From Xylaria sp. FL1777 (lineage: Eukaryota > Ascomycota > Sordariomycetes > Xylariales > Xylariaceae): a stretch of DNA of 64,000 bases. Below, piece after piece: positions 1 to 11,665 of this stretch (within the stretch, counting starts at the first letter, position 1; every line of letters starts with the position of its first letter). The notes below the pieces were generated by a model. The model did not search any database, had not been told where the DNA came from, and saw only the letters and a list, made by a program, of their open reading frames with translations. The position numbers and the translations under genes are program-made. The stretch covers positions 682,001 through 746,000 of the forward strand of contig MU400506.1 in assembly GCA_022578965.1 (NCBI GenBank), written 5' to 3'.

Positions 1-60
1 AGGCTTGGGTGGAGCGGTCTTGACACGCTTCAACTCGCGTAGTTCTGGTGTGGCCGACAT
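1..60 (-). CDS. Partial N-terminus of an unidentified protein, cut by the left edge
   Basis: On the minus strand an ATG (complement of 58-60) opens a frame that runs without a stop to the window edge. It encodes 20 residues, starting MSATPELRELKRVK. The stretch is basic and proline-containing and shows no recognisable domain. The roughly 400 bp in front of it (61 onward) is non-coding in all frames, as expected for a promoter and leader. The product cannot be named from 20 residues, and a chance open frame of this length is possible. Confidence 0.4.
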   Translation of the reverse strand, partial: MSATPELRELKRVKTAPPKP

Positions 61-2458
61 GGCTGTTGGTGACGAGAGTGATCTCTTGAGGCAGGTGGCC
101 ATATCATCAAAACGAGGGTGGGAAGGAAACGGCCGGTCCTGGGAAGAGGGGTGGTGATATATAAGTTAGAAGGTAGGGGTAGGGAGTAGTAGGTTTTCGC
201 TGATCGAAGTCAATAAAGGGCGAAACTCTAGACTAGTGACGAATCCAAAACTTGACCCGCTGACTAAAAAGCTCTGGACGGGACTGTCACATGGCCAAGC
301 AAAGGGAGGAATGCGGGAAGAGGGAGTATCTGATTGTGTCTTGTGAAGGGGAAGGAGGGAGGTTGAGACGACATTAATACTTTGCTCGCACGTATGCACC
401 ATGTGCCGTCTTGGTGCCAGTAAAGTGTACTGGGAAATGGGGGTGGATGATCCAACCAGCTGAAGTGACCCGCAAGAGCTGGTACGGTAGCGTTTGACAT
501 GTACCAACTATTGTACGCAGCAGAGGTGGTGCGGCGTCAGCTAATGGGAAAACGTCAGGGGTACGGTATTGCCTTATCACAGGAGCAGCTTAGCGCCTGC
601 AAGCCTCGGACCGCAGCTACCGCAGCAGTGGAAGATGGAGAGGGCCCCATGGTAGGTACGAGCCATGTACTCGGACGAGGCGCCAATGTGTCACGGGGAG
701 ACATGTACTACGTGAGTACGTGGGGGACTGGAGCCGACGTTGATGGTTAGCCAATGGGGGCATGTAGCTTCAGGCTGTACCTCGTTTTGATGATGTGGCG
801 AAATCTCGGAACGCGGGCTCAGCCACACGCCACCAGGTACGATTCCGTCTTTCCCATCTCAGCTTCCCACACTGCCCAGCTCTGACGACGATGGACGGGG
901 CCTCTCGTTCTGCCTTGAAGGACGCTACCTCCCTTCCTTGCGCTACAACTGCTCGTCTACTAGTCGTAAAATCTTACACGCAGACCGGCAGAACAAAACG
1001 ACAACTACCTACAGTACACTATTCACCTGTGCTTTATCTCTCCGGCTTTCCCGGAGTTTCATTGCTGGGCGATACTATGGGCAGACTATCGACACATCCG
1101 TAGCGCACGCATTGAGGGCTGACTTCACAGCCATGATGGAGACCACAATATCACAATACCTTAGCTCATATTAATGGAAGTGCCTATAATGTAGACTCAC
1201 CGCAACTCTCTCCGGGCTGATGGATCTCACATTTCTGCCGTTTCGAAGATTTCAATTTGGGGTTCTTTTTGGCTATCCCACCTTTTGTGGATTTTGGCTT
1301 CCCTGGACACGATAAAGAATGAACATCAACTCGTTTCGAGATGAGTGTAAGCCAACCAAGATCATGGCTTCCTATAGCGAGGCCAATGTTTCCCCGCACG
1401 CAAACTGTCTTATACACCGATATATGACGCAGGATATTTGTTTTGGTAAGCACAGGAGGTATAGCTTGTTAATGAGTGGCCAAGCATTAGATACCGATAT
1501 TTGTTGACCAAACATACCTACATAACTAGGTAGGTATCTACATAGGTAGGTGTCCTTTACATCTTGCCGTGCTTCATCTTTGTCTGTACCAGCAATGTTT
1601 GTTCAATTACCTTATGTACGTACGTATGTAAGTACATAGGTAGTATTGGAGGGAAGATTTCTTTCTTACCAACAACCTTAAGTTTCAAAATACCGCCGGC
1701 AATGCCGTGTACCTTGCGGTCGGAGGGGACCTGCTTGTTACCTCGGCCTTAACTCCCTCACGGTAGTACCTTCCTAGATACATACATCTATAGATCTAAG
1801 TATGTATGTCTGCACCTGCCTCAGCCCTACCTACAGGACAAGCCGGTCTATTCATTGGATAGGGGTCTCCGTTTGCAACTTCCAAGTTTGTTTGCATCTC
1901 ATTCACCTCTGACCTATCTCTCCCGCTTTCTGTGTGTGTCTCCAGACTGTCCACTAGGACCTCAGCTTCACCGGGAACCTACCTATCAGATGAGATGCAC
2001 TTGCCCTTCCAACCAACTTACGGAAAGCGATAAGGAGTAGGCAGGTACCTGCGCATCCACCGCCAGTTTCACTCCTCTTCTCTTCTCTTTCTTGCTTCGA
2101 CAGGCATTCCTCAGCTGTGAGATATTAGCATCAAGGGCTAATTCCTGCTTACGAGATCCCCCCCTCTCCCTCCCTAGTTAAGCCTACAGCAAGTCAAGTT
2201 TGTCACAACCTCTCTCCTGCGATTTGCACCTTACCTCAGCCTTGCCCAACTGACACTTGGGTTCCACGCTACTCCTGCATCATCCTTGATACTACCTAGG
2301 TATCCGCCTTACCTGGTTAGACTGTGCCCGACCTCTCTTCGTATCTCCACCATCGCGATAACTCTTTGCAGCTCATGTCTCATCATTCGCCTTGATTGCA
2401 CCTGGCAACGCCTAGATATCCTAGCCTGGGCTAGAAGCATGCTAATAGTGTTTGAGAG
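61..2458. other. Gene-free stretch between the left-edge gene and arb1
   Basis: About 2.4 kb with only short open frames that lack family resemblance or splice support. It should hold the promoter of the minus-strand gene at 1-60 and, further right, the pyrimidine-rich leader of arb1 (about 2050-2458). It contains tracts rich in TAGGTA/ACATAC (1510-1660, 1770-1815) and a TACCTAGGTA palindrome at 2293-2302. An 8-bp inverted repeat ACATACAT...ATGTATGT lies near 1783-1810. Confidence 0.6.
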
Positions 2459-4235
2459 ATGGCGCAGCTACCTCCGGACTCCTCTAAAGAGCATAGCGAG
2501 GAGTTAGTAGTGACCACGAAGAAGGTTGCACAGCCCCAAAGACCAGATATCACTCCTAATTCTCAAGGAGAGGACGGAATTGGCCTGCATGTAGCTTGCG
2601 GGGTCGAGGATGGCGTCAGTGTGACCAAAAGTGAAGCTGACGAGTCAGCCGGCGAAGACGTACCGGTCATCGAGGGCTCCGGCACTGATGGCCCTGCCAC
2701 TGGTACGGCAGAAGGCGCAGATACTCAAGTCGAGACGAAGAAAAAGAAGAAGAAATCAAAGAAAACTCCAAGAAGCCGCAGGAACATAACCGGTTTCGAG
2801 GGTGAGTCTATCAGCAGGGTGCATGAACTGAGTTCCTGACGCCCCTTTCTAGAGTACTATGCCGATGTCCCGACGACGCCTGCGGAAGCTTTGGAGAAGA
2901 AGCTTCTTTACGATCCGTAAGGAAAATGACCTTTCGTAACAGGAGGATTTAAGCTGATACTTTTATAGCGTGCGACCATTTCCTGAGTGAGTTTTTCTCA
3001 AATCAAACAATGTTTCGCCTAACTTGTTGTAGCCGCATTGAAGAATGCATACAACGATTTCGAGCTCGCCGACGTCTAAACTCCGAGCGTACGGCCATCT
3101 TCGATAAGTACCTCTTCTTAGGTGGCATTGATAGCTCAAAACGCCAGTTTACTGGCATGGCTCAAGACAGCGATGACATAGCTGAAAGAGATGCTGAACA
3201 GATCCGCACCATGAATGCTGTGGACTTTATTGGTGGTTACGGTAGCCGTTTCTACGATTACGGTGACGCCGAGAATTGGGAGGTCGATTTCGAAGCAGTT
3301 GTTAAGGGATTTCTGTGAGTAACAGTATTAAGTATTTCTTTTTTTATCTTGGCCAGTGAGTTGATGCGCCTATTAGCTCCCGGACTATGATCGATTGGTT
3401 CATGTGTGATCGGGTGGCCATCCAAATAGCTGCAGACCTAATCAAGAATTTCTTGAACTATGTTCTCATGCACGATGTCTGCCCCGAATATACTAGCAAC
3501 GTTCTAGCAGCTCGAAATGTTTGCGATATCGCCCCGACTGAATTCCGCTACATACACGAACTCACCTTAGAACTTCCTGGTGGCTTCAATCGGGCGGCCC
3601 ACTCTTTATTCTGCGAACGGCAGATAGAGCATCGTGATCAGGGAGAGAACTCCGACGCATTTGTTCAATTTAATCATACTACTCTGGTGTGGGCATTGAG
3701 CGAGAAAGCGAAGCAGGTCAAGCAGAAAATCCTCGCGACCACTGACCCAACCACAATCAAGGTTATCTCAACCATAAATAAGACCTATGAGGTTCTCGGA
3801 ATCGAGCGACCCCGCCACAAGGACAAGAAGATGGTAGATGAGCAACTCGCTAAGATGAAGATAAACAGCAAGCTCAAGCCCGCAGGTTTCATTCGTGTCG
3901 CACCAGCTATAATTGCGCATGGGTGGGGGAATATGCCGCGCCCAGAAGAGGTCGATTTTAGTAGTGCCGAGGAAGAGGAATTTGTTCTCGAAGACGAGCT
4001 GTTGGCAAAGTTCGAGATTGGAATGAAGGTTGATATGACGGTGTGTGAGCTCAATGTCGGTCTTCATTTCATCAAAGAGGTACACGAGCTGCGCGTCTCC
4101 TTCGACACCTTCCTGCCTCAATATCTTATGACAAATTGGAAAGATCCCGCTCCTAATGAGCGCCCACCCCCTTCGATCTATGATCCAAGTTCGGAGGAAA
4201 AGGCTATGGGTGCAGAAATGAAAGTTGACGAGTAG
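2459..4235 (+). CDS. arb1: Argonaute siRNA chaperone (ARC) complex subunit Arb1
   Basis: Five exons: 2459-2801, 2853-2916, 2969-2986, 3033-3314, 3377-4235 (521 aa). All junctions keep frame and use GTGAGT/GTAAGG donors with TAG/CAG acceptors. The third exon is only 18 nt. Residues 1-110 are acidic, low-complexity and end in a lysine/arginine-rich tract (KKKKKKSKKTPRSRR). The Arb1 domain then runs to near the C-terminus, with the family hallmarks RIEECIQRFRARRRL and IFDKYLFLGGID. In fission yeast Arb1 belongs to the ARC complex, which loads Argonaute with duplex siRNA for heterochromatin assembly; the same role is inferred here. The gene converges on a histone deacetylase gene 990 bp downstream. 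The family assignment is recognised from the sequence and was not searched. Confidence 0.88.
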
Positions 4236-5223
4236 GTTGGGTCTATAAATATGCAGTTGGGCTTCACTCGGTCCCGAACGTCCTATACCCCACGAGCTAT
4301 GATACATGGCAGGATTCGAGAGATCGATGATCTCAGTACGAGGTGAGTATTAAATGGCAGGGGTTACGAGGGCGCTATAGGCTGCCTACATTAATAATCC
4401 CAAGGATTCTAGAGTCAGCTTACAGGCAAAATGGTGTGGTGAGGAACGGCTTTGACGAAGGCAATCCTCGTAGATGCCTAGATAGATACTAGTCGCAAGG
4501 CAAATGATACCTATTGACGTTGTTTATTCACTTCCTATTGCATGCTCTTAAAGTCAAGCTACGCTACTACAGCAAACAATCTAATTATTGATGTGTGCGT
4601 AATTCAGTGTCCAGGTAAAAAAGTCTCTACGCAATAAGTATCTGCGGTAGTCTTCCAGTCTAAGTCAATCACGGTTGCCATGATCGTGGTGTATACTAAC
4701 TATATAGCGTCGAATAAGCTTTGCCCCATCCACTTGACGGTCGGTTCGGTTCGGTCCGGAAGGCTTAGCGCTACAGCGTGAAGAACTTATGTATACACTT
4801 CTTCCCCTTTACAACATGCTCGGCATGATATCACGGGGCCAACACGCTTGCCATCAGGAATAAAATTGACCGCGCTCCAAAGATTCATAAAAGTTGAAGC
4901 GCCAAGGTAATTGCAAATCGGGTGAAATTTGATTTCTGCTCAATACAAGATCTAGTTATAGAGGAGCTGGCAATCGAACAAGGAGCCAGGGAAGCAGCTG
5001 GTATAGTGAGAGAAAGACGAAGGGGTATCGTACGCGATAAGACTAGAGGACGAACATCTGGTCCATCAAAGGTGAAAAAGATAACAGACCCTCCACAAAC
5101 GCCTCGTGTCCCTGTCTTCTAACTACTGAGATTCACAACTTCTCCTATTTAACAGAGTGAGAAACCCCCCTGGCTTGAATAAGGGGATACCAAAGGCGCC
5201 TTAAGAAATAAAGGAAAGTAGAA
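4236..5223. other. Convergent intergenic region arb1 / HOS3
   Basis: About 1 kb between two convergent genes; it must contain both 3' UTRs and both polyadenylation sites. A 66-codon frame at 4922-5122 is rich in R/E/K and looks like chance. A short direct repeat (GGTTCGGTTCGGTCCGG) lies near 4741-4757. Nothing else can be supported. Confidence 0.6.
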
Positions 5224-8200
5224 TCAGTGTTGGTGTTCCGGTATCTCGGGAATCTCCGATGTATTGGGGTCAATAGATTCGGTTTTAGTGTTAGGTCGGG
5301 GTAAAACAGGAATATCCTCTTTAAATGTTAATCGAGTGCTCGGAGCAGGTCTAGGGGAAAAGGGAATGCTGGATGTCGCGGTAAAACCATGTCCTCCTCT
5401 TCGAATAGGACTCACAGGGACCGAGTGAGAGTGAAGTTTAGGATGTTGTAAGGGGTTTGGCCTAGCCGGAGTCCCAGTATTCGGCTCTAAGATTTGCACT
5501 GGCCCCTGAATAGGAAGAGGATTTGGTGGAGGACCATCAGGTTGATAGGGAATAAATAGATCCATATTTTGAGTAGGCTCAAAAGGAGGCTGAACCAAAG
5601 GGCTTGATGTAAAGGGGGTTGAAGATGGGCTTGGCTCCGTGGGACTTATAATAGTGGGTGTCTTGGGAATCACTGTCTCGATCTTAGATTTTGTTGGTGT
5701 CGTTAGGGAGTGAGCTTCGACCCCAGCTGGTGACGTAGGATCTTGAACGCTCCCGATATCAGAGGACATTGTATTAGATTGAGCTTTTGTGAAGGCTGGT
5801 GGGGAAGACGGCTGCTCATTCAAGAGGTTTTCTTCTTTGGGTATGGGTATATCATCAGTTGCGGGCTTTTCTGCTTGGGCTTTCAACCTTGCTGCTTTCT
5901 GCTCTTTTGTCAGAACATTGATTTTGATCTTCTTCATTCCATTTGTGATTTGGTCGAGTTCCGTTGGAGTAGTAGTTGCTGTAGACGACACTTCGGCTTT
6001 GGCTACGGTGGTCTGGCTCTTTGGAGGCGACGGGCCATTCCCATCGTTGATATTGGGCAACACTCGTGTGGTTTCAGAGGGCTCTGTTTCAACTTTTGTT
6101 GTAGCTGGTTTTGTTTTGCGAGGCGCACGAGGCACTCTACCGCTGTCTTTCCTTGGAGGTGCTGTCGAGCGACCCTTCTTAGTATTCATAACAGTAGATG
6201 ACTGTGTACGGACGCTCATGGAAGAGTTCGGTCGCACACTAAAGGAGGTACTTGGCCGAGTGGTAACACTACTAGGCACTTGCACATCCGCGATAGGATC
6301 AAGGGCAGAGGCTGAGCTAAGCCTCCTGTTGGCTTGTCGTGGTTGTCTTGCTTCAATCTGCGATGGAGCACCGCGAGCTGACGCCTGTGAAAATTTGAGT
6401 ATACGGCTGCCTGCTTGAAACTCGAGACATACCTTTGATGCAGCGAGAACACCCGGGCCTGCAACGGTTCTGCGCCGTGATTGAAAATCATCATCCTCTA
6501 GATAGCTTATTGGCTTCCTCTCACGAAGAGACATCCTTGTGGGAGCGGCTGGGGCATCGCTCGCTTCAACTGCAGCAGTCTGGAGAGACTGGCGGGCTTT
6601 TTTGGCCTTTGTAGCCTCGGTATTTAGCTCCGAGTGTGTACAGCTGTCAACCTGTCGATCATTCGGAATGAGGAGCTTGCTCAACTCGTGCGCCGCAGTG
6701 GTCCAGGAAATATCGGGTGGTGGCGGCGTCGGCGACCTGGGCATAATAGTTTGAGAGGGGGGAAGGTTCGACATACTACGTCGAATCTTCGCTACCTCAG
6801 TCATCTTTGCATTTGACGATTGCGTCGGCGAGGAATAATTTCCTGGAGTAATAGTCCGTGGCCTTTTAGGTTCTGGTGGGGGGGCTACTCTGTCAGCGTC
6901 AAAACGATCGAGCTCAGAGACAGACCACCAGCTCGGGTCATATGGGAATTCAAAAGACTTCAAGGACTTCAAATCGCTCTCGTTTAAAGTACTCCGTCTA
7001 CTGAATGAGCCAACTCTATCGCGCATTTCGTGTACGAGGCCATATGACCCTTCCTCCTTGGGCACCACAGATTCGACTCCGGCCAAACCACTCAAGTGAC
7101 TGAATACTCCCGAGTATAAAGCTCTGTCACTATAACCGCCTTCTAGAACGCTAATGACACGTCCATCGACACTAAGTCCCTCCTCGGAAGCAATCCGGAC
7201 TACATCTCTCGTAAGTCGAGCATAGAATTCAGTGGGCACATTTACTTTATGCCGCTGCATCCCAGCGCCCTCCCATTCACTCGCATCAAATCCGGCAGAT
7301 ATAAAGATGGCGGCTTTTGGCTCCTGACCAGCAGCGCGAAACCGTTCTGTCTGCAATTGGAGATAGTTACGAGTTTTTTCGAGTAGGATGGAATACTTTG
7401 TTCTGTAGAGTTTCCAGAATTCCACATCTGACTTCCACTCGTGCAAGTGCACATTCCATATGTTCTGTCCGTGAGCATTGTCAATGCATAAACTGGCGTT
7501 CTTGACCTTTTCTTCATCGCCGTATTCGCAAGGGTATGAATTGATATCATGGACGCTGAAATACCCAATCGATGTTTTTTTCCAGGCGGCGGCATTTTTA
7601 GCCAAGCCACGCTTGTTGTGTTGCCAAGCGATGGCTTGCGAACCATCCCCGTGATGCAAATCAAAGTCAATGATGGCCGCATGGGTCAACCCATGATTCA
7701 AAATCCCATGCATAATTCCGACATGGACATTGTTCACCCAGCAAAAACCAGACGGAAACGAGGCCGAGCAGTGGTGCCCCGGGGGTCGCACAGCAACAAA
7801 GGCACGTCTGTGAGGCGACGTAGAAAAGACATTGTCCACGGCTTCGCAGACAGCACCCAATGCCCCTTCAAAGGCATTTAGGGACTCTGAGCATAGGTAA
7901 AGATCACCCTGGTGAAAGTGTTGCGGAGGTTCTGTGTCAGGTCCTCGGTTCATCTCAGGTCTTCGAAGCTCATTCCCATTGAGCGCAAGTTTTTCCTCGG
8001 CCGAATCACACATGATCTTCAACTCCTCCATCCACTTGTTACCGTGGACATTTGTTACCGTGGTGGACGAAATGGAGACTTTGCGAGTAGTCTTGTGAAT
8101 GCGAAAAGGAATCCCGGGGAGCGTTTTTGGATCCAGGTTCGAGTGAATAGGGTGCTTTCCTTCGCAGTGTCTCTCGCCCAACCGTACATATGCCATCGAT

Positions 8201-8880
8201 ACGCCAAGAATGCTAGCCTGAATCCTCTCGGGTCGCTCAACGATGGTGCCGAGCAGATTCTTTGAGGCGCGCGGTCTCGAGTAGCGGTGCCCGTAGCAGT
8301 CGTCGTGTAGAATTACAATGGTCTCGGCAGACTGATCAGAGGCGATGTCATGCAGATATTCCAGCTCTTTGGCGAGATAGAGGCTTGCTACTGAAGCAGC
8401 TGTGCGCGGGGGCCTTTCCTGCACCGCCTCTCCATGGTTCGCGAATAGGTTGTTCGGGGATTTTGCGACAGTCGGGGAGAGGAAGGGCGTAGAACTGCCC
8501 CTGCGCGAGGCCGTACGACTCGGCGTGCCACCGCTGGCTGAGCGAAGAGAGTTCATCGATGCTTTGCGAATCAACCCCGGTGATGAAAAGGAAACATCAG
8601 CAGCTATTTTATTGACATTTGCTTTCGTCAAGGGGCTGCGGGGAGGTGCTCCCGTGTGTAGAGAAACGGAAGATTGTCGTTGTTCGCTCGTAGGCTGCGA
8701 TGGCGCATTCGATCCAGATTGCGAAGAGGTAGACAGAGAAAGTTTGCTGAGTGAATGTAGAATATCGTGGTCATGGTGGTGGTGGTGATTGTTATTGTTG
8801 TTGTTGCTGCTGTCGGGGTGGGGTTTGTTTACAGGCGTTGGTATAGGTTGTTGAGCTTTACTATGCTCAGGAGAAGACAT
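5224..8880 (-). CDS. hos3: HOS3-type histone deacetylase
   Basis: A frame of 1218 codons. Residues 1-170 are low-complexity, with an Asn run followed by a His run. A class II-like deacetylase domain spans about 180-650. It carries RPPGHHCSASFPSGFCW (active-site His pair), IDFDLHHGDG and SAGFDASEWEG (zinc-binding Asp/His), and a terminal GGYSDRALYSG. The C-terminal half is disordered and rich in Ser/Pro/Thr. This layout matches fungal HOS3 enzymes, which remove acetyl groups from histone lysines. One in-frame 48-nt intron is likely at 6385-6432 (GTATGT donor, CAG acceptor, minus strand). Removing it deletes 16 residues (VCLEFQAGSRILKFSQ) and gives about 1202 aa. The start is the first ATG, directly before the low-complexity tail. 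Confidence 0.9.
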   Translation of the reverse strand: MSSPEHSKAQQPIPTPVNKPHPDSSNNNNNNHHHHHDHDILHSLSKLSLSTSSQSGSNAPSQPTSEQRQSSVSLHTGAPPRSPLTKANVNKIAADVSFSSPGLIRKASMNSLRSASGGTPSRTASRRGSSTPFLSPTVAKSPNNLFANHGEAVQERPPRTAASVASLYLAKELEYLHDIASDQSAETIVILHDDCYGHRYSRPRASKNLLGTIVERPERIQASILGVSMAYVRLGERHCEGKHPIHSNLDPKTLPGIPFRIHKTTRKVSISSTTVTNVHGNKWMEELKIMCDSAEEKLALNGNELRRPEMNRGPDTEPPQHFHQGDLYLCSESLNAFEGALGAVCEAVDNVFSTSPHRRAFVAVRPPGHHCSASFPSGFCWVNNVHVGIMHGILNHGLTHAAIIDFDLHHGDGSQAIAWQHNKRGLAKNAAAWKKTSIGYFSVHDINSYPCEYGDEEKVKNASLCIDNAHGQNIWNVHLHEWKSDVEFWKLYRTKYSILLEKTRNYLQLQTERFRAAGQEPKAAIFISAGFDASEWEGAGMQRHKVNVPTEFYARLTRDVVRIASEEGLSVDGRVISVLEGGYSDRALYSGVFSHLSGLAGVESVVPKEEGSYGLVHEMRDRVGSFSRRSTLNESDLKSLKSFEFPYDPSWWSVSELDRFDADRVAPPPEPKRPRTITPGNYSSPTQSSNAKMTEVAKIRRSMSNLPPSQTIMPRSPTPPPPDISWTTAAHELSKLLIPNDRQVDSCTHSELNTEATKAKKARQSLQTAAVEASDAPAAPTRMSLRERKPISYLEDDDFQSRRRTVAGPGVLAASKVCLEFQAGSRILKFSQASARGAPSQIEARQPRQANRRLSSASALDPIADVQVPSSVTTRPSTSFSVRPNSSMSVRTQSSTVMNTKKGRSTAPPRKDSGRVPRAPRKTKPATTKVETEPSETTRVLPNINDGNGPSPPKSQTTVAKAEVSSTATTTPTELDQITNGMKKIKINVLTKEQKAARLKAQAEKPATDDIPIPKEENLLNEQPSSPPAFTKAQSNTMSSDIGSVQDPTSPAGVEAHSLTTPTKSKIETVIPKTPTIISPTEPSPSSTPFTSSPLVQPPFEPTQNMDLFIPYQPDGPPPNPLPIQGPVQILEPNTGTPARPNPLQHPKLHSHSVPVSPIRRGGHGFTATSSIPFSPRPAPSTRLTFKEDIPVLPRPNTKTESIDPNTSEIPEIPEHQH
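8774..8812. repeat. Trinucleotide repeat encoding poly-His / poly-Asn
   Basis: A mixed GTG/GTT/TTG run on the plus strand, read on the minus strand as Asn codons followed by His codons near the HOS3 N-terminus. Such runs change length by slippage. This one stays in frame and lies in a disordered tail. Confidence 0.75.
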
Positions 8881-11665
8881 GGCCGGAGTTGGTTGAACAT
8901 GCGGACAGTTCGAGATTAGTTCTGGGCAAAGTATGTATGTAGACCTTAATTCTACTGTGGCTGGTGATGCTGGCGAGAAAAGCTAAAATCGTATGGTTGT
9001 CTAGGTAGTCAAAGCATAGTTGTGCTATTGGGATATTGCGATGGGAAAGGGTACATTTTGAGTTTGGTTGTTGCAAAAAGTTAATCAACCGTAGCGCGTA
9101 TCGCGACTTTAGTGGGTATAATATGCTACTAATTTACCTATGTGTACAATTCTAATCGTGCCACGCCCCTATTATTTATTAGGTTTTACAAGCTCTCACC
9201 TGCGAGAATACGTGTTAAGCAGGTAGCATAATAGCTATATCAGTAAAAACACCACGTTTTTATTGATTTCTTTCTTTAGAATCTAGTGAAACAATTTCTA
9301 AAATAATTCCATTGCTCATACTGCGTACTTGTGAGAGCCTACACAACTGTACATAACCATACCGATGGCTACGTAATCTGTGGCTGGAACTGCGGGGTAG
9401 CTACCTAGGTAGCAAGTAGTCAGTGTCTTACGCATGCGTTGGTGGCGTAGACGCGAAGTGGCCTACACGCGCGTGTATTCCATTGAAAATGGTTTCTATT
9501 GAGAGAGTGAACAGGTTGCCATGGAGAAATTATACATACTACGTAATAAGTCCAACAAACTGTCTGTCAGTACACATGCAGTATACCCTCAAGGAATAAC
9601 TGAAGTGAAACCAAGCGTTTCCAAGTATGCGTCGAATGTTTGTTTGCTGCAAATGTGCTCCCAAATAAGAAGCCCATGTTCCTATTTGGAAATTCTGCAG
9701 CCGTATAGAGTAGATGTAAGGGATGTAGTATGGCTTCTTAGAGTACATGTAACGTACTACCTGCAGGCTTATACATGTAGGTGCTGCGTTTACTCAGTAA
9801 ACTGCCGCTTGGCGGAGCGCGTTGCAACTCTGTCCCACTCTACTGCAGTATAAGTTCACGCACGGCCGGACGAGAGGGTCTGCGCGGTAGTCACTCATAT
9901 GCGTAACTCTATACGCATGAGTCTCGGTCAGTCTATGCGCACACAAACTTACTTATACTAGTACAGTACGCAGTATGTGCAGGTCTTGAAAACGAGGGCA
10001 ATCTCTGGCCCCGGTAGGGAGACCAACTCGTGCATTGACTATCTACAATTGACTGCGTAGGCGTACTACGTAGTACGTATTAGCTGCATGAGGCTATTAA
10101 TTACGTTAGCTATAAAAGCTATATTGATCTTTACTACACCGTATTAACTGCGAAATAGCATATACAAGAGAAATTGGACAGAGTTGCTTAAATAGAGGAG
10201 AATTCCGTGTTTGGGGTTGCGTAAGGATTATGATAGTTGTGATTGGTTGGGAGATGGTATGGCGAGGTAAGGGGAAGTACCCTACAGTAGCCAAACCCAA
10301 AAAAGACGACCCATTCCGTACTGGGTATATGTAGGTATACACCACCAAAGTTGGTATTATCATTGTCCAATTTTTAACGGGAAAAAAGGGTTACAAGAAC
10401 TACATAGCACTAATTACATTCTTTTACTCTATATCATGGATGCATGTAAGATTTTAAACAGTTAAAGGTGCTTACATTAATTAATAAAGATGGTTGTGTA
10501 AATCAAAGGTACCTAGTTAGGTGATAAGCAGATTACCTAAGGTCGTCCTCTTTTGTGTTAGCCACAAACACGCAATTGTTAGCTTAATACGTTGCCCCAT
10601 ATTTTATCATATCAGCATGCTCACCGCGTACACTATGTTTTATACAAGGGCTTACAGTGGGCCAATTGAAACTTCCCCTGGCTAATCGGTGGATTCCCTG
10701 CATTCTGCCCTGCACTACCGAGTAGTCACATCCTGGTCACGGCCGGTCACACCCCAGTTGTAACAAAGGTTACATCCCGGTTAAACCCTGCTTTTCCAAA
10801 CCGGTGTAGAATACTTAGAGAGATCTTCACGACCCTCACCTCACGAAACAGGAACGAAATCATCGATTGAAATCGCCGTTGGAGGTCTCGGCACTTATGT
10901 ATCCAAGTCTTGTAGACGTACGATTCCACATGATACATCACCTTGCAACTTCGGAGATGCCAATATCTCGGCATAGAATGCGCAAACCCATGAAAGGGCG
11001 GGAACCAGCGCTCACACCGGCAGTTTTGAGCTATCACCCATTTAGAGACATACGCAGTCGAGTCATGGAGACATAATAGTATCTTTCGATGCGACGACGC
11101 CCGGACGTCTTATGACGTCTTGTGTCGAAGATACCGTCGCAATAGGGGTTTGGTGAATATGTTCGGTATACATAAGCGTGCCATTCACGCCACTTTTTTT
11201 TTTTTTTTCGCAACGCATTCCTCAATAGGTGCTGCTAAGGCTGCACATTTCACACCGAATGCACGGCGAGGAAAAGGTGTATTTATGTAGGTCCTTCTCT
11301 ATATGTAAGGAGGTGACTTCGGATGCAACCTTAAATGACACGGTCCGATCCAGCATTATCCCCAATGTAACCGCCCCGGCCGACCGGAGTAGCCTGAAGA
11401 TGCCGGACAAACTACACTACATACGCTAATAGGAACTAAGTCTATCTCATTACAAATGCCCACATCACGGTCGTATACGGTCGTATTTATACGATGTTAC
11501 TAATCGAGATTAGGAAAAGATGGCAGTTTAGTTGTAGCAAGTGCTATAGTGAGAAATTAGATAGTCTACCACTACTATCGTTTGGCCTTGTTTAACCAGA
11601 ATAACATACGATGTTAGGTAGTAAAGAGTGTCGAGTTATTATAGTACATATACGCCAGCGCGTGC
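8881..11665. other. Long gene-free stretch upstream of HOS3
   Basis: 2.8 kb with no supported gene; the open frames are short and without domains. It should hold the HOS3 promoter (minus strand, near 8881-9300) and the 3' flank of the rhodopsin-domain gene. Notable content: TACCTAGGTA at 9402-9411, TACATGTA at 9744 and 9772, an inverted repeat at 9893-9922, a perfect 16-bp palindrome at 10062-10077, and a run of 15 T at 11194-11208. Confidence 0.6.
10062..10077. repeat. Perfect 16-bp palindrome CGTACTACGTAGTACG
   Basis: The sequence equals its own reverse complement over 16 bases. Its core ACTACGTAGT also occurs at 26751-26760 and 42611-42620, always outside genes. It could be a dimeric regulator site or a small hairpin; there is no direct evidence for either. 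Confidence 0.6.

Noticed and set aside
4922..5122. A 66-codon plus-strand frame rich in R/E/K between arb1 and HOS3
   Set aside because: It lies in the 3' flanks of two genes, is low-complexity and has no similarity to a known family.
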